DNA of 64,000 bases, from the NCBI GenBank assembly GCA_029237695.1, contig CM055265.1, forward strand, positions 71,029,912-71,093,911, given 5' to 3'. Within the stretch, counting starts at the first letter, position 1. Each line of letters starts with the position of its first letter. The position numbers and the translations under genes were made by a program. This DNA is from Conchocele bisecta. Its lineage: Eukaryota > Mollusca > Bivalvia > Lucinida > Thyasiridae. The notes under the pieces are model-generated. The model was not told the DNA's origin, did not search any database, and worked only from the letters and a program-made list of their open reading frames with translations. Shown here one piece after another: positions 1-11,900 of the stretch.

Positions 1-144
1 TCTATATTACATGACAGGTGTTTCATTGACAGAATGGTGAACAGTGCAGATCTTGACCAGACTGTGTGGATGCACAGGCTGATTTGGATCTACACTGGTC
101 ACAAAATCCATAAGCCCCATTTCTCCAGTCACAGCCACAAATTA
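1..144. mobile_element. Family A MITE, right half
   Basis: Begins mid-element at the window edge and ends in the family A terminal box (TTTCTCCAGTCACAGCC). It keeps half of the central hairpin (GCAGATC ... GATCTACACTGGTCAC). The left half lies outside the window. Confidence 0.75.
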
Positions 145-509
145 TGATGAGTTGCCAATAACGAGTTGCCAATAATTGTCATTACTTGAGACAAGCCATG
201 TGATTTTGTACCTAAGAAGATGTGTGATTTTTCATGAAAAATGTTTACAGAAACTGATATTTTACGTAAGTGATGTCAAAAGTTGACGAAATGTACAGAG
301 TAAATAAGAACTGATTTACTCTATTCTACATTTGCTCTGATTATTTCATCAACTTTCAACATCAATACGGACAATATCTTAAATTTTGTGAATATTTCCT
401 CGGGTACAAAATCACACGGATTGTCCTTTCTTCCCTAAACATCGACTGCTCAATTCTAATTTTTGACTATTTTGTTAATCAAAAAAGGGATATTTTGTTT
501 GGCAAAATT
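145..509. other. Unassigned intergenic DNA
   Basis: AT-rich sequence upstream of the transporter gene. I see no coding frame, repeat family or RNA gene in it. Confidence 0.5.
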
Positions 510-627
510 TGGAAAATGATGACAAACATTGTGGATCCTGATGAGACAGCTTGACACAAGCTGGCTCATCTGGGTCTGCAGTGTTTGCAAATGTTGATGT
601 TATGGTCTCTAGGGTTGAAAGGGTTAA
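510..627. mobile_element. Family B (TTAA) MITE, right part
   Basis: Carries the family B core (GATCCTGATGAGAC ... GGCTCATCTGGG) and ends in GGTTGAAAGGGTTAA, the usual terminal box plus TTAA. The left end is decayed. Confidence 0.6.
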
Positions 628-842
628 TTGTTAGTAGCATCACGTGAGACTGACATATGAAATGTGGCTTTGTGAACAGATAGATCCAGATCAGACAGGG
701 CATTCACAATCTGATCAGGATCTGTTTGCCTTTCCCTCATTGAAAAAAACAATGACACATCTAACATGCAGTATTGATCCCTAATCTGGCTGCAGGCCAG
801 CAGACCTTGTAGTGTGAGATGAGCTGATGAAAACACAAACAT

Positions 843-1040
843 CCATTTTCCCCCACTTCTTCTTCCCCCCCCCCCCACCCCACCCCAACCTCACTACTCC
901 TCTCTTTTCTGCTCTCTCTATCCCTCCCCTTCTTCTACCTCATCCTCTGTCCCCCCTCTTTTTCTATCTACCTTCATCTCTTCATCCTCTTCCTCTCCCT
1001 CCTTCCCTCCCTACCACTCTCTCTTGTTCTCTCTATCTTC
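843..1040. repeat. Pyrimidine-rich low-complexity tract
   Basis: Long C and CT/TC runs on the plus strand. The frames that read through it give proline/leucine/serine-rich peptides with no gene-like composition, so it is treated as simple sequence. Confidence 0.85.
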
Positions 1041-1180
1041 AAGCACACACCGTCAGCCTTAAGTAAAGATCTATATATTTGTCAAGATATGTGTTTCAAC
1101 CTTCTAGCACACTCCTACGGCCAGATAAGGACACATATTTTTGTCAGAAATGACATGTTTCAACAATTGGAATAGCGAAC

Positions 1181-1281
1181 AGTGGAGATACAGATAAGAT
1201 ACAAATGTGCAGGCTGGTCTGGACCTACACTGGTCACAAGTGTCATCTAGCCCCATTTTCTCCAGTAACAGCCACAGATAA
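1181..1281. mobile_element. Family A MITE remnant
   Basis: Contains GGCTGGTCTGGACCTACACTGG-like core followed by the family A end (TTTTCTCCAGTAACAGCC). Diverged and truncated on the left. Confidence 0.6.
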
Positions 1282-1516
1282 CTCCTGGGACCAAATTGTT
1301 AGCTGCTTATGGACTGATATTGATATGTAGCCTATTTCGCGAACATTCCATTAGTAGACTATGTTCTTGGTCGACTAACCCACACTCGGTCTAGAAATTG
1401 CCGCAATGCTGATTTGTGCACAGGCAGCCAATATATTTTGCAGCAGGAGACTGTACTAGTTTGGCTGACAGTTGTTATCAGTGGTTGATAACAGGGACAC
1501 TTATTACATACACATA

Positions 1517-1990
1517 CAGTGCTCCAGATAAGGAATTAGTAACTGAGTATTGTCACTCCATCATTTCTGAAGCAATTGTGTATTTCAAAATGTTAATTGT
1601 GTAAAATAGAATTACACCACTGTTTACACATCAGCAGATCGCACTTATTGAATAGTTTGCTTCTAAATGAAAACACATCTTGGTATTTCATTAGAATTGT
1701 CTCCTTGGAAAACACATCTTGGTATTTCATTAGAATTGTCTCCTTGGAGACAATTCTAATGAAATACCAAGATGTGTTTTCATTTAGAAGCAAACTATTC
1801 AATAAGATGTGTTTTCATGGAAAAATAAGAAAATATGCTATATTTGTGGTCTATTTATTGTTTTCTGTAGCATGATAAAGATACCACAATTATTTTATTG
1901 CTTTTTGATACTCACTATTTCTGATTTCAATTGGGTTTTTAGCAATTTTAATTGGGTATTTACGCAAATACGCACCTTATCTGGAGCTCT
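1517..1990. mobile_element. Family F (hAT-like) MITE
   Basis: Ends CAGTGCTCCAGATAAG and CTTATCTGGAGCTCT. Flanking bases ACACATAC and ACACATAT suggest an 8-base target duplication with one change, as hAT elements make. The central hairpin (CTTGGTATTTCATTAG arms) has a repeated left segment, so it is longer than the other copies. Confidence 0.75.
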
Positions 1991-2020
1991 ACACATATAT
2001 GTTAATTCAGACCTGCTGAA

Positions 2021-2214
2021 TTAAAGTTTGTCGTCTGCTGTTTATTTTCTATTTTTCTCATCAAAAACATGGTTTGACAACACTTTTGAATCATTTCAAA
2101 TGGAAATGATTAAAAATGCTTTCAAACCATGTTTTATTGAGAACAAGGCAAAATATAAAACAACAGCAGACGACAATTTATGGTTCCCGCTTTCTAAGTG
2201 TTAATTCGGACAAG
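2021..2214. mobile_element. Family E (TTAA) MITE
   Basis: Flanked by TTAA on both sides. The subterminal boxes TTGTCGTCTGCTG and CAGCAGACGACAA face each other, with a central hairpin (AACATGGTTTGACA / TTTCAAACCATG). It lies directly upstream of the 5' end of the transporter gene. Confidence 0.7.
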
Positions 2215-2388
2215 CTGAAGTATATAATGTTAGATAAACTTAACACTATTGAACCTTATCCCACTGCGTGAATACATGTGCACATGAGCTGTCGATTAAA
2301 TTAGATCTAGTTAATACAAAAGGATACAACAGTAGATTTCGAATAAATAGAATTGTTTTTCTATTAACCTAGGATTTAATTAATAAAC

Positions 2389-2677
2389 ATGGCAAAGACA
2401 GTTGAAAAACCACGAAAGTTCTGGAAAAAGAATGCTAAGAGCAGTGTGGAGAAAAATGAATTGTTAAAGGAGAAAAGCTTGGTGTCTGCCAATCAAGGTA
2501 GCAGCACTGGAAATGATGAATTTGTGCCACCGGACGGCGGATGGGGGTGGGTTGTGTGTTTTGCATCATTGTGGGTGAATGGAACGGTATTCGGCATCAT
2601 CAATACGTTCGGCATTATGTATGTACAGATGAGAGAACACTACGCGAAGGACAACCCTGATGTTTCCCTAAAAACAG
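2389..2677 (+). CDS. SLC16-like gene, exon 1
   Basis: Encodes residues 1-96 and the first base of codon 97: a lysine-rich cytoplasmic N-terminus, then the PPDGGWGW signature opening membrane helix 1 (to about residue 80) and the start of the first outer loop. The donor is AAAACAG|GTCAGT, phase 1. Intron 1 begins at once with a family G MITE. Confidence 0.9.
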
Positions 2678-5600
2678 GTCAGTAATGTTTATTGTAACTT
2701 CAGTAGCCTATTTCACCAACATTACAAAGTATACTTATCAGGCGCGGATACAGGGGGGGGGGGCCCCCCCCCTGCTCCCGGCAAAAAATAAAACAAAGAC
2801 GAAAATGTACAATACTCGAATAGTTGGAGGACTTTTTTCGGAGCCTAGGTGTCAGGAAATCGCATCTGCGGCGATCTGGCATCTAAAAATTTCCTGGGGG
2901 CCTCTACTTTACAATTTCGCGCTCGCGGAGGTCGGCAATGCCGACTTGTAGTTACAGACCCCCCCCCCCCCCCCTCCTGCAATTATTTCTGTATCCGCGC
3001 CTGCTTATCTAGCAAAGTATACTTTGAGGGAGTAATCATTTTGCCCAAAATGCATTATTTCATATATAGAACCAACCACTGCATATATTTGATGATTAAA
3101 AGTATACAGAATTATTATACTGAATTTATTACATTATCACAGCAAAAATGGCTGTGATAATGTAATAAATTCAGTATAATAAAAATTATGAATTTATGCT
3201 AAAATTGAAAATTTCTCCCTCAAAGTATTCTTTGCTAGAAAAGTATACTTTGCAATGTTGGTGAAGTCTGCTACAGATAACCCGAAGACTCCAGTTTTAC
3301 CCTTTATACATGTAGACCATAAAGCGAACATTTGCAAACATTGTAGATTCAGAGGAGCTGGCTCGTAACAAGTCGTTTCATCAGAATCTGCAGTGTTTGT
3401 CAGTATTGTTCAATTCTAAAAAAAAATCTGCATTTTCCTCATATGTGTCTGTGATGGGAGAAATGGAGCTTATGGGATTTATGACCAGTGTAGCTCCAGA
3501 TCAAATAGCATACTCCTGTAGCCTGATAAAAATCTATATTGCTTGTCAGAAGCATGACGGGTGATTCATTGATCGAATAGTGAACAATGCAGATCCTGAT
3601 CAGACTGTGCGGACGCACAGGCTGATCTGGATTTACGCTGATCGCAAAACCCAGAAGTCTTTTCTCCAGTCACAGCCATATTTAATAATGAAAGTCATAA
3701 ACTAAACATGGAAAACCAAGAAAAGCCAATGTTGGCTATTTAGGGGTGAACTGGTTAACTCTTTGCATGCTGGGAAATTTGTGGGCTATAAATAGTTCAA
3801 AAATAGCAGATGACAATTCATTATATTTTCTTTTATTTCTCCTTATAAATGTCATGAATATGTCTTGGAATTTCATTAGAATTGTGTCCGGAGGACACAA
3901 TTCTAATGAAATTTCAAGACATATTTACAGAGAGAAATAAAACATATACTCCTAATTCGTTTGGCGGATATTTTCGCCGCTAGCATGCAAAGAGTTAAGC
4001 CATCGCTCACACGGACTGTACAGGGTTTGTATTGTTCATCAGGGATCTATAATCATGATAACACTTTTTCAGAAGAACCACTTGAATGAAGTCTTGAATC
4101 TGAACAAGGTGTCCATCAGTCACCTTAAAATCTGAGGAAAAGCGTATACATGTATTATTATAATGTACGGGCTTGAAAAGGGTTCCTTCAGATTTGAAAG
4201 CAGATTTACAGTTTTTCCAAAATTATGAAATCACATTTTATTTCAGTTTCAGTCAAAATTGAGGCATATTTCGATGTATTTCGATATCATAAAAAACATT
4301 AATTTCTCAAATTTTGTTTTTACTAATAACGGCGAAAATTGCTCAAGATCTCTTTTCACAAAACTGGAAGGTCATTGCCCCTTCATAATATGTGGAGATA
4401 AGACAACCAGATGGGTCAGCTCGACTGACCACAGATAACATACACCTCCTTTCTCTAGTAAAAGTCATGAATCTTATCTTATCTTGTACAGTGAAACCAC
4501 TCCAAACTGTACCCCAGTGTCCAATTTTGATGAATGTACATGTAACTGCTCTACTTAACCCTTTTCATGCTGAGGATACACCATTATGTTTGCGGAAAAT
4601 CCTAAATATTTTCCTTCTATGCGCTCTGAAGTATATGTCGCGACCACCATTTGAACCGTCTCATCGAGACGGTTCAAATGAGTGGTCACAACATATACTT
4701 TCATTGAGAAATAAACAAAAATAAAAATAAAATATTTAATAAATTTGATACCCGTAAAGGTGTATTCCGAAACACAGGTGGAAGACTCGGACCTGCGTCA
4801 CCTGTGTTCTGAAAGCAATGGGTTATGATGTCTATTCAGGATTGCAAAGGGCCATATACATATCTGGTTATGACTGGAGAAATGGAGCTTATGGGATTTG
4901 TGACCAGTGTAGTGCAGCTCGTGATCAATTATAACACTCTTATAGCCTGATAACGATCTCTATTGCTTGTTAGAAGCATGATGAGTGTTTCGTTGACAGA
5001 ATGGTGAACATTGCAGATCCTGATCTACCATATCTACTTAAACTTTTTAATGGAATATTCTCCACCGGAAAGATTACAGATTCCTGGGGAGAAAGCATTG
5101 TAACTCCGATTCACAAAGCTGGTCCGAAGCTAGACCTAAGGAATTATAGGGGTATATCATTAATTAATGGTTTATGTAAAATATTTACCGGTACATGTAT
5201 CTTAAATAATAGACTACAAGCATGGTGTAATGATAATTCCATTTTAGATGAATCTCAGGCGGGTTTCCGTATACATTATTCCACTGTAGATAACATTTTT
5301 TTCACTTATGTCTATTGCGCAAAAATATTTATCGAGATCAAGAGGTCGATTTTAATGCATTTTTATAGATTTTTCCAAGGAATTTGATGCAATACATCAT
5401 AATTCCAGCACAAAAATATTTACACAATTCCCTAACATTTGATTGGCCCGTAGCAAGTCTCTGTCCAAAATTTATATCCCAGTAAACTCCCACGCCGAAC
5501 TACTTTCCGTAACCGTGAGGCGCAGTTAAAATAATTCTTAAGAAAACGGAAAATAAACACATTTTCTTGATGAATTTATTTCAAATGCTGGAATTATAAG

Positions 5601-8600
5601 GAATGAATGGCCTTCGTCCATTATTCCTGCGACTTTTCCAAGTTTATACCCCGATAAATTCCACAAAAAGGCCATTCATTCCTATAATAACATTCTATGG
5701 AATGCACTTCAGAGAAAATCGATCAATGGAAAAATGCTTACGGTCTTGCAGTCCATGTACAGTAATTTAATATCATGTGTACGTGTTGGAAATGGATTAT
5801 CTGACTTTCTCTTGTAACATTGGAACAAGACAAGGGTGTATACATGCAGCCCTGTACTATTTTGTCTTTTTATAAATGATCTCATTGAATATTTAAGACG
5901 TACATTTGATCATGGTATATTTGTCACAGAAGATATCTGTGACCTTGCACTAATGTATGCTGACGATGTCTCTAGTTTCAGTGAAAGCGCCATTCAACTA
6001 CAAATGCAGATCGACTGTAGTTCTAAATTTTGCAATACAGTAAACTTGAAAATTAATTTGGATAAAACTAAAATTATCGTTTTTAGAAATGGAGGGATTT
6101 TACGTAATTATGAGAAATGGTATTATAAAAATAATCCGGTTGAAACTGTGTCCGCGTATAAATATCTAGGCATGTATATGACAACTAAATTAATACGGTC
6201 GAAGACTCATGAATATGCATCTAAACAGGCACAAAAAGCGATTGCTTGTATATTTCGATATCGGCGATCGTTTGGGCAATTCTATGATGCTGATATTTTT
6301 TTAATTATTTGACTCAATGGTTAAACCAATACTTTGTTACGGTGCCGAAATCTGGGGGTTTCAATACATTTATCGGATAGAAAAGGTCCACATTAATTTT
6401 TGTAAACAATACTGTGGTTTACCACAGCAAACCGCAACTGTATTTGCTTACGGTGAATGTGGCCGTCTCCCTTTGTGTGCGACATACAATTGCATGCCAC
6501 GATGCATCAAATATTGATTATCTATATTGCGCATGGAACGTGACAGATATCCATGTCAATGTTACAATATGCTTAAACGATTAGACGACAACGGTCGGAC
6601 GACCTGGGCTACTAACATTAGATTATTATTATATTCATTTGGATTTAGTTACATTTGGCTGTCGCAAGACATTGGAGACATAGACTACTTCCGTAATGTC
6701 TTTAAGCAAAGGGTGTCTGATTGCTATATACAAAAATGGCATGAATTACTAAATACAACTAGTAAAGCTGACACGTATAGCGGTTTTAAGTCTGCGCTAA
6801 CGCCTGAAAAGTATCTATCGGTCATTTTATCGTTTCAGTATAAACAAATCTTAGCTAAATTCAGATGTTCGACGCATTGTTTACTTATTGAAACCGGCCG
6901 TCATGTAGGTATTGATAGACATTTACGATATTGCCCAATTTGCAGACAAGATGGCATACAGGTTGTCGAGTCTGAATATCATTTCTTCTTTGAATGTACG
7001 GCTTATGAATATTTGCATCTATGTATTTTCGATAACGACCTTCTTAGAAATAATGATCCGACTGTGTAGACTCATATCAGCATTATTGTTTGTGCTTATA
7101 CAACTTGAGCATGTTCTCCAATTACGCCGCTTGATTAGCCAAGGCTGAGCACAGCTCAGTCTCTGCATTCATACTTTGTGATTATTATAGGAATGAATGG
7201 CCTTTTTGTGGAATTTATCGGGGATATAAACTTGGAAAAGTCGCGGGAATACTGGACGAAGGCCGGAAGGCCTCGTCCAGTATTCCCGCGACTTTTCCAA
7301 GTTTATATCCTGATAAATTCCACAAAAAGGCCATTCATTCCTTATAATTCCAGCATTTGAAATAAATTCATCAAGAAAATGTGTTTACAGACGGCAGCCA
7401 TTTGTTTACATTGACAGTACTGACAGCGCACCTGTAGAAAGTAGTTCGGCGTGGAAGTTTACTGGGATATAAATTTTGGACAGAGATTTGCTACGGGCCA
7501 ATCAAATGTTAGGGAATTGTGTAAATATTTTTGTGCTGGAATTATGAGGAGATGAATGGTGTAAATGCTCAGAAAGTTTTATAAGTCTGTGGCTGGTACT
7601 AGATCAGGACACTGTCTTTCAGTGCTGAAAGTTGTTGGAATAATTTGTGAGAAATGGGGCTTATGGGTTTTGCGACCAGTGCAGGATCTGCACTGTTCGT
7701 CATTCTATTAATGAAACACCTTCCAAACAAGCAAGATATATCGTTATCAGGCTACAGGCGTGTGTTATTTGATCAGGAGCTACGCTAGTTACATATCCCA
7801 TAATCCCCATTTCTCCAGTCACAACCTTACTGTTGAATGGACGTAACACCCCAATCAATCAATTCAATTTCCAGCATTTGTTGGCTCCACGACGACGGGT
7901 GTCACCTTCCTCATGTGTACCGTATCCAGCATCCTTAGCGACAGGATTGGTATCCGCCCAACTGCCATTACCGGGGCGATACTCGCCACCATCGGTCTTG
8001 TTGCCAGCGCCTTTGTAGAACAGCTGGAACTACTATACCTTACATATGGCTTGCTACTCGGCATTGGGTCGTCCATGATGTATTCACCGTCACTCGTCAT
8101 TCTCGGACATTACTTTAAGAAGAACATGGGACTCGTAAACGGCATTGTGTCGTTTGGTAGTGCTCTATTTACACTCTGTCTCACGAGAATCCTGCCGTTG
8201 CTGCTGAGTAAAATCGGAATTTCGTACACTTTCCTGTTTCTCAGTGGCTTGGAGTTTGTGGTGGTTTTGTTGGCACTTGCGTGGAAGCCGATTTATAAGA
8301 AGGAAAGCAGTATTGCGCGAATGGCATTGTCGACGGAGAGTGTGTACCAACATTGTGAGAATTGTTGTACGTGGACGCGGCGATTCCTCAATGTGAAGAT
8401 CTGGAAGAATCGGGCGTACGTGACCTGGGTGCTGTCTCTGGGAGTCGCCCTCTTTGGCTACTTTGTCCCTTTCTTCCATTTGGTAAGTATGTTTTTTGTC
8501 GCTCCGGCTTTAGCAGAAGGCGTGACTATAGTCGCCGCTTTTTCCGTCATCTGGGTCAGCAAATGTCAAAAAGTTTGTACAAGTTTCTTCATCATGATAT

Positions 8601-8792
8601 AACTTTAATATGACATGTATTGGAATGCTCATGTACAATGTACAGTTGAAGCTCCGTGAACGGCCACCTCTCTCCAACAACAAACTGTAACAGACGATAT
8701 TTTATATCGTATGTGGACAGTTACCTCTATATATAACCTCCCTACAACAGCCACCTCTACTTTATGTCTTCCCATATATGTCTTCCCATATA

Positions 8793-8832
<40 letters not shown>

Positions 8833-8873
8833 GGTCGGTCGGTGGTCGGTCGGTCGGTCGGTCTGTCTGTCGG

Positions 8874-8911
<38 letters not shown>

Positions 8912-11900
8912 TGTCTGCTTATCTGGAGCTCTGTATCTCTGTTATCGTAAGTTGGATTGACTGGAAACTTCAAATGCTGATATGTCATTATCCATATTTT
9001 CATTCAATAGCCCACACATGCAGCCCCTGTGCTCAAGGTCAATGTCAAAGGACTTGGAAATTGGCAGCAAAGTTTTTGAGCGGTAAATCACCCATCAATG
9101 TTACTTATTTCCTGTTCTACCTATGTCTCACATGTTAAATAACCTTGTCACATGGTGTCCTTAATATATGCTTCTTACTTTGAGATTAACTTGAGACGAG
9201 GTTAAACTTAATCTGATAAAATATGTAAAATTACACAATGTTATAATGGTTATGACATACAGTTATATCGTACACTGTATATGATTACCGGTAATATGAA
9301 CACAAATAGGGTAAACTAACTTTGTATGTTAATCACTTTCAACTATAATGAAAACTACTAGTTTAGTGTGTTATGTTTCTTTCAGGTAGTTTATTCTTAT
9401 GCCACCCGGTCTCAATAGAGCCAGGAGGCATATAATGTTTGGACTGGGCCAAACATAATATTTTAATGGTTCCCCCTTCCGCTACCTGTAACCCACCAAA
9501 ATTATCAGAAATAAAATAAATTTTGGGTCGTTGGGTAGGAAAATATTTTTTTTATTTTCAATTACCCACTCATGACCAAATTGGTCAATATATTTGCTTG
9601 TGATGATACATAGATCCCATCTGTAACCTTTAATAATACAGAGTTTGGGCAAATAGAAATGGTATAAGGTGTAATTTATAATCTATCACAAAAAAATAAT
9701 AACATAAAATAGAATATTATTTAGAATGAAAAAAATATTTTCCCTACCGACCTACACACACCTGTATGACCCGGTTAGTGGGAGGGGAAACACATATATT
9801 TTTAATGTTGGCCCTGTGTATCCATCCGTCTATGTGTCCGTGTGTGTCTGTCCGTGGGTCTGGTTTAACAAGGTTGCCAGAGCTTCTCCAATCTGCATTT
9901 AATCATTTGTGGCTGTGACTGGAGAAATGGGATTTGTGACCAGTGTAGCTCCTGATGAAATAGCACACTCCTATAGCCTGATAACAATCTATATTGCTTG
10001 TTAGAAGCATAACTGGTGTTTCATTGATGGAATGGCGAACTGTGCAGATTCTGATCAGACTGCGGATGCACAGGCTGATCTGAATCTACACTGGTCACAA
10101 AACCCATAGGCCCCATTTCTCTAGCTACATGGCACGAGTGGCCTACGATATGGTATCCTTGTGGAGAGATAGCGTAGCGGGGTAGCAATTTTGTTTCTAC
10201 CATTTCTCCAGTTACTGCCACACTTAAGAAATGCTTTTAAACTTTTTAAATGTACATATATGGGTGGGAGGTGGGAGCATGCGAGTAATTTAAAGATCGG
10301 GGTTCTTCCCGACCGGTGACCTGGTTTGGCCCTCATGTACGTCTTTGAAATTTTTGTATGTGATAGTTGAATCTGGTTTTACCCCTTATGTGAGTATTAC
10401 GATTATTCGTATTATTACTTTTATGCGAAGGGGCCAAGTGACTTTGGTGTGGTATGGACCTGGCACCAGGTCAGGATATTTTAATTTCAGGACTGAAAAT
10501 ATTTTTTATTCGATGTAAATATTCCGTTCTGATTTTGGGATTTTTCCCCAATACAGCAGGTTAAAACGGGACCGAACACGTTGGCCTGGCCTTAAATGAC
10601 ATTAGCTGTTGATAGGCCGTTAAACACCAGTCAAATCAAATCTGAGTTACAAAATCACATGACGTGTCTCATATATAAATATATGCATGATGCAGGGTGT
10701 ATGCAGCTGAGCAGCAGCTACAATTGTCCAAAGTCTCAGTTGATCACGCTATGTTATCATGGGCGGATTCAGGGTGGGGGGGCGGACCCGGCGCGTGCGC
10801 CCCCCTAAAATTCGCCGAGTAAAGATTTTTTACAAGTTACAAGGCACATTTCATGCCAAGTGCCATGTATTCCATGCATTGTTCGGTCGTTGTCTTATTG
10901 TTTCAAAATTTAAAAGTTTTCAATAAAAAATCATGTCTAAACATACTGTGACAGTGTCAATATTTTTTCTCCAAAATACACCAGAACGCAGGAAATGCGA
11001 TGTAGATTTCAAAAAATTTCCGGGGGTGGGGAATGCCCCCGTACCCCCCTAGCGTATCTCCACTCGGTCGACTATTTTGCAATACTTGACTATATTATCG
11101 AACGAGCATAGCATTGCAAACTAGTTACGCCCCCCTTAAACCGAAATCCTGGATCCGCGCCTGGTTATGGTGCAACATGTATTTATGTGGCTGTGACTGG
11201 AGAAATAAGGCTTGTCCAGTGTAGATCCTGATCATATTGCACACTCCTGTGACCTGATAATGGTCTATATTGCTTGTTAGAAGCATGACTGATCTTTCAT
11301 TGACGGAATGGTGAACAGTGCAGATCATGATGCACAGGCTGATCTGGATCTACACTAGTCATAATACGTATAAGCAAGGGCGGATTCTGGTAGGAGAAAA
11401 CCCGCCCCCTCCCCCCCCCCCGCCATAAAATTCGCTGAGTAAAGATGTTTTTTCTCTAAAATGAGCCAGAACGCAGCAAAATGGGATGTAGATAATCAAA
11501 AATATTCTGGAGGGCCGGACCCCCTAGTAGTCTCCCGTGCTCTGCTCAGTCGATGAACGAGCGGTGCTATTTCAAAATTATAGTAAACTATTTCAATTAA
11601 AAAGTAACGCCACCACCGCACCCCCCACCCCCCCCCCTCCTTCCTGAAATCCTAGATCCGCCCCTAATAAGCCCCATTTTCACAGCCACATATATTTTGT
11701 GTGCTAATTATGTACCATGAAAAATGGGGTGAAAAATGAAATTTTGGTGTTCCTACTATCTGTTACCGTAAGTTGGATTGGCTTGAAACTTCATGTGCTT
11801 ATTTGTCATCATCCACATGTGCATTCAATAGCCCATCCATGCGGTTAAATAACTAAATTTGTGTTATTTTTTCTTTGGCATTAAATCTTTTGAAGAGTAC

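Noticed and set aside
8711..9138. Cysteine/serine-rich frames (CLSVCLSV) on both strands
   Set aside because: They come from the CTGT/CGGT/CTGC microsatellite.
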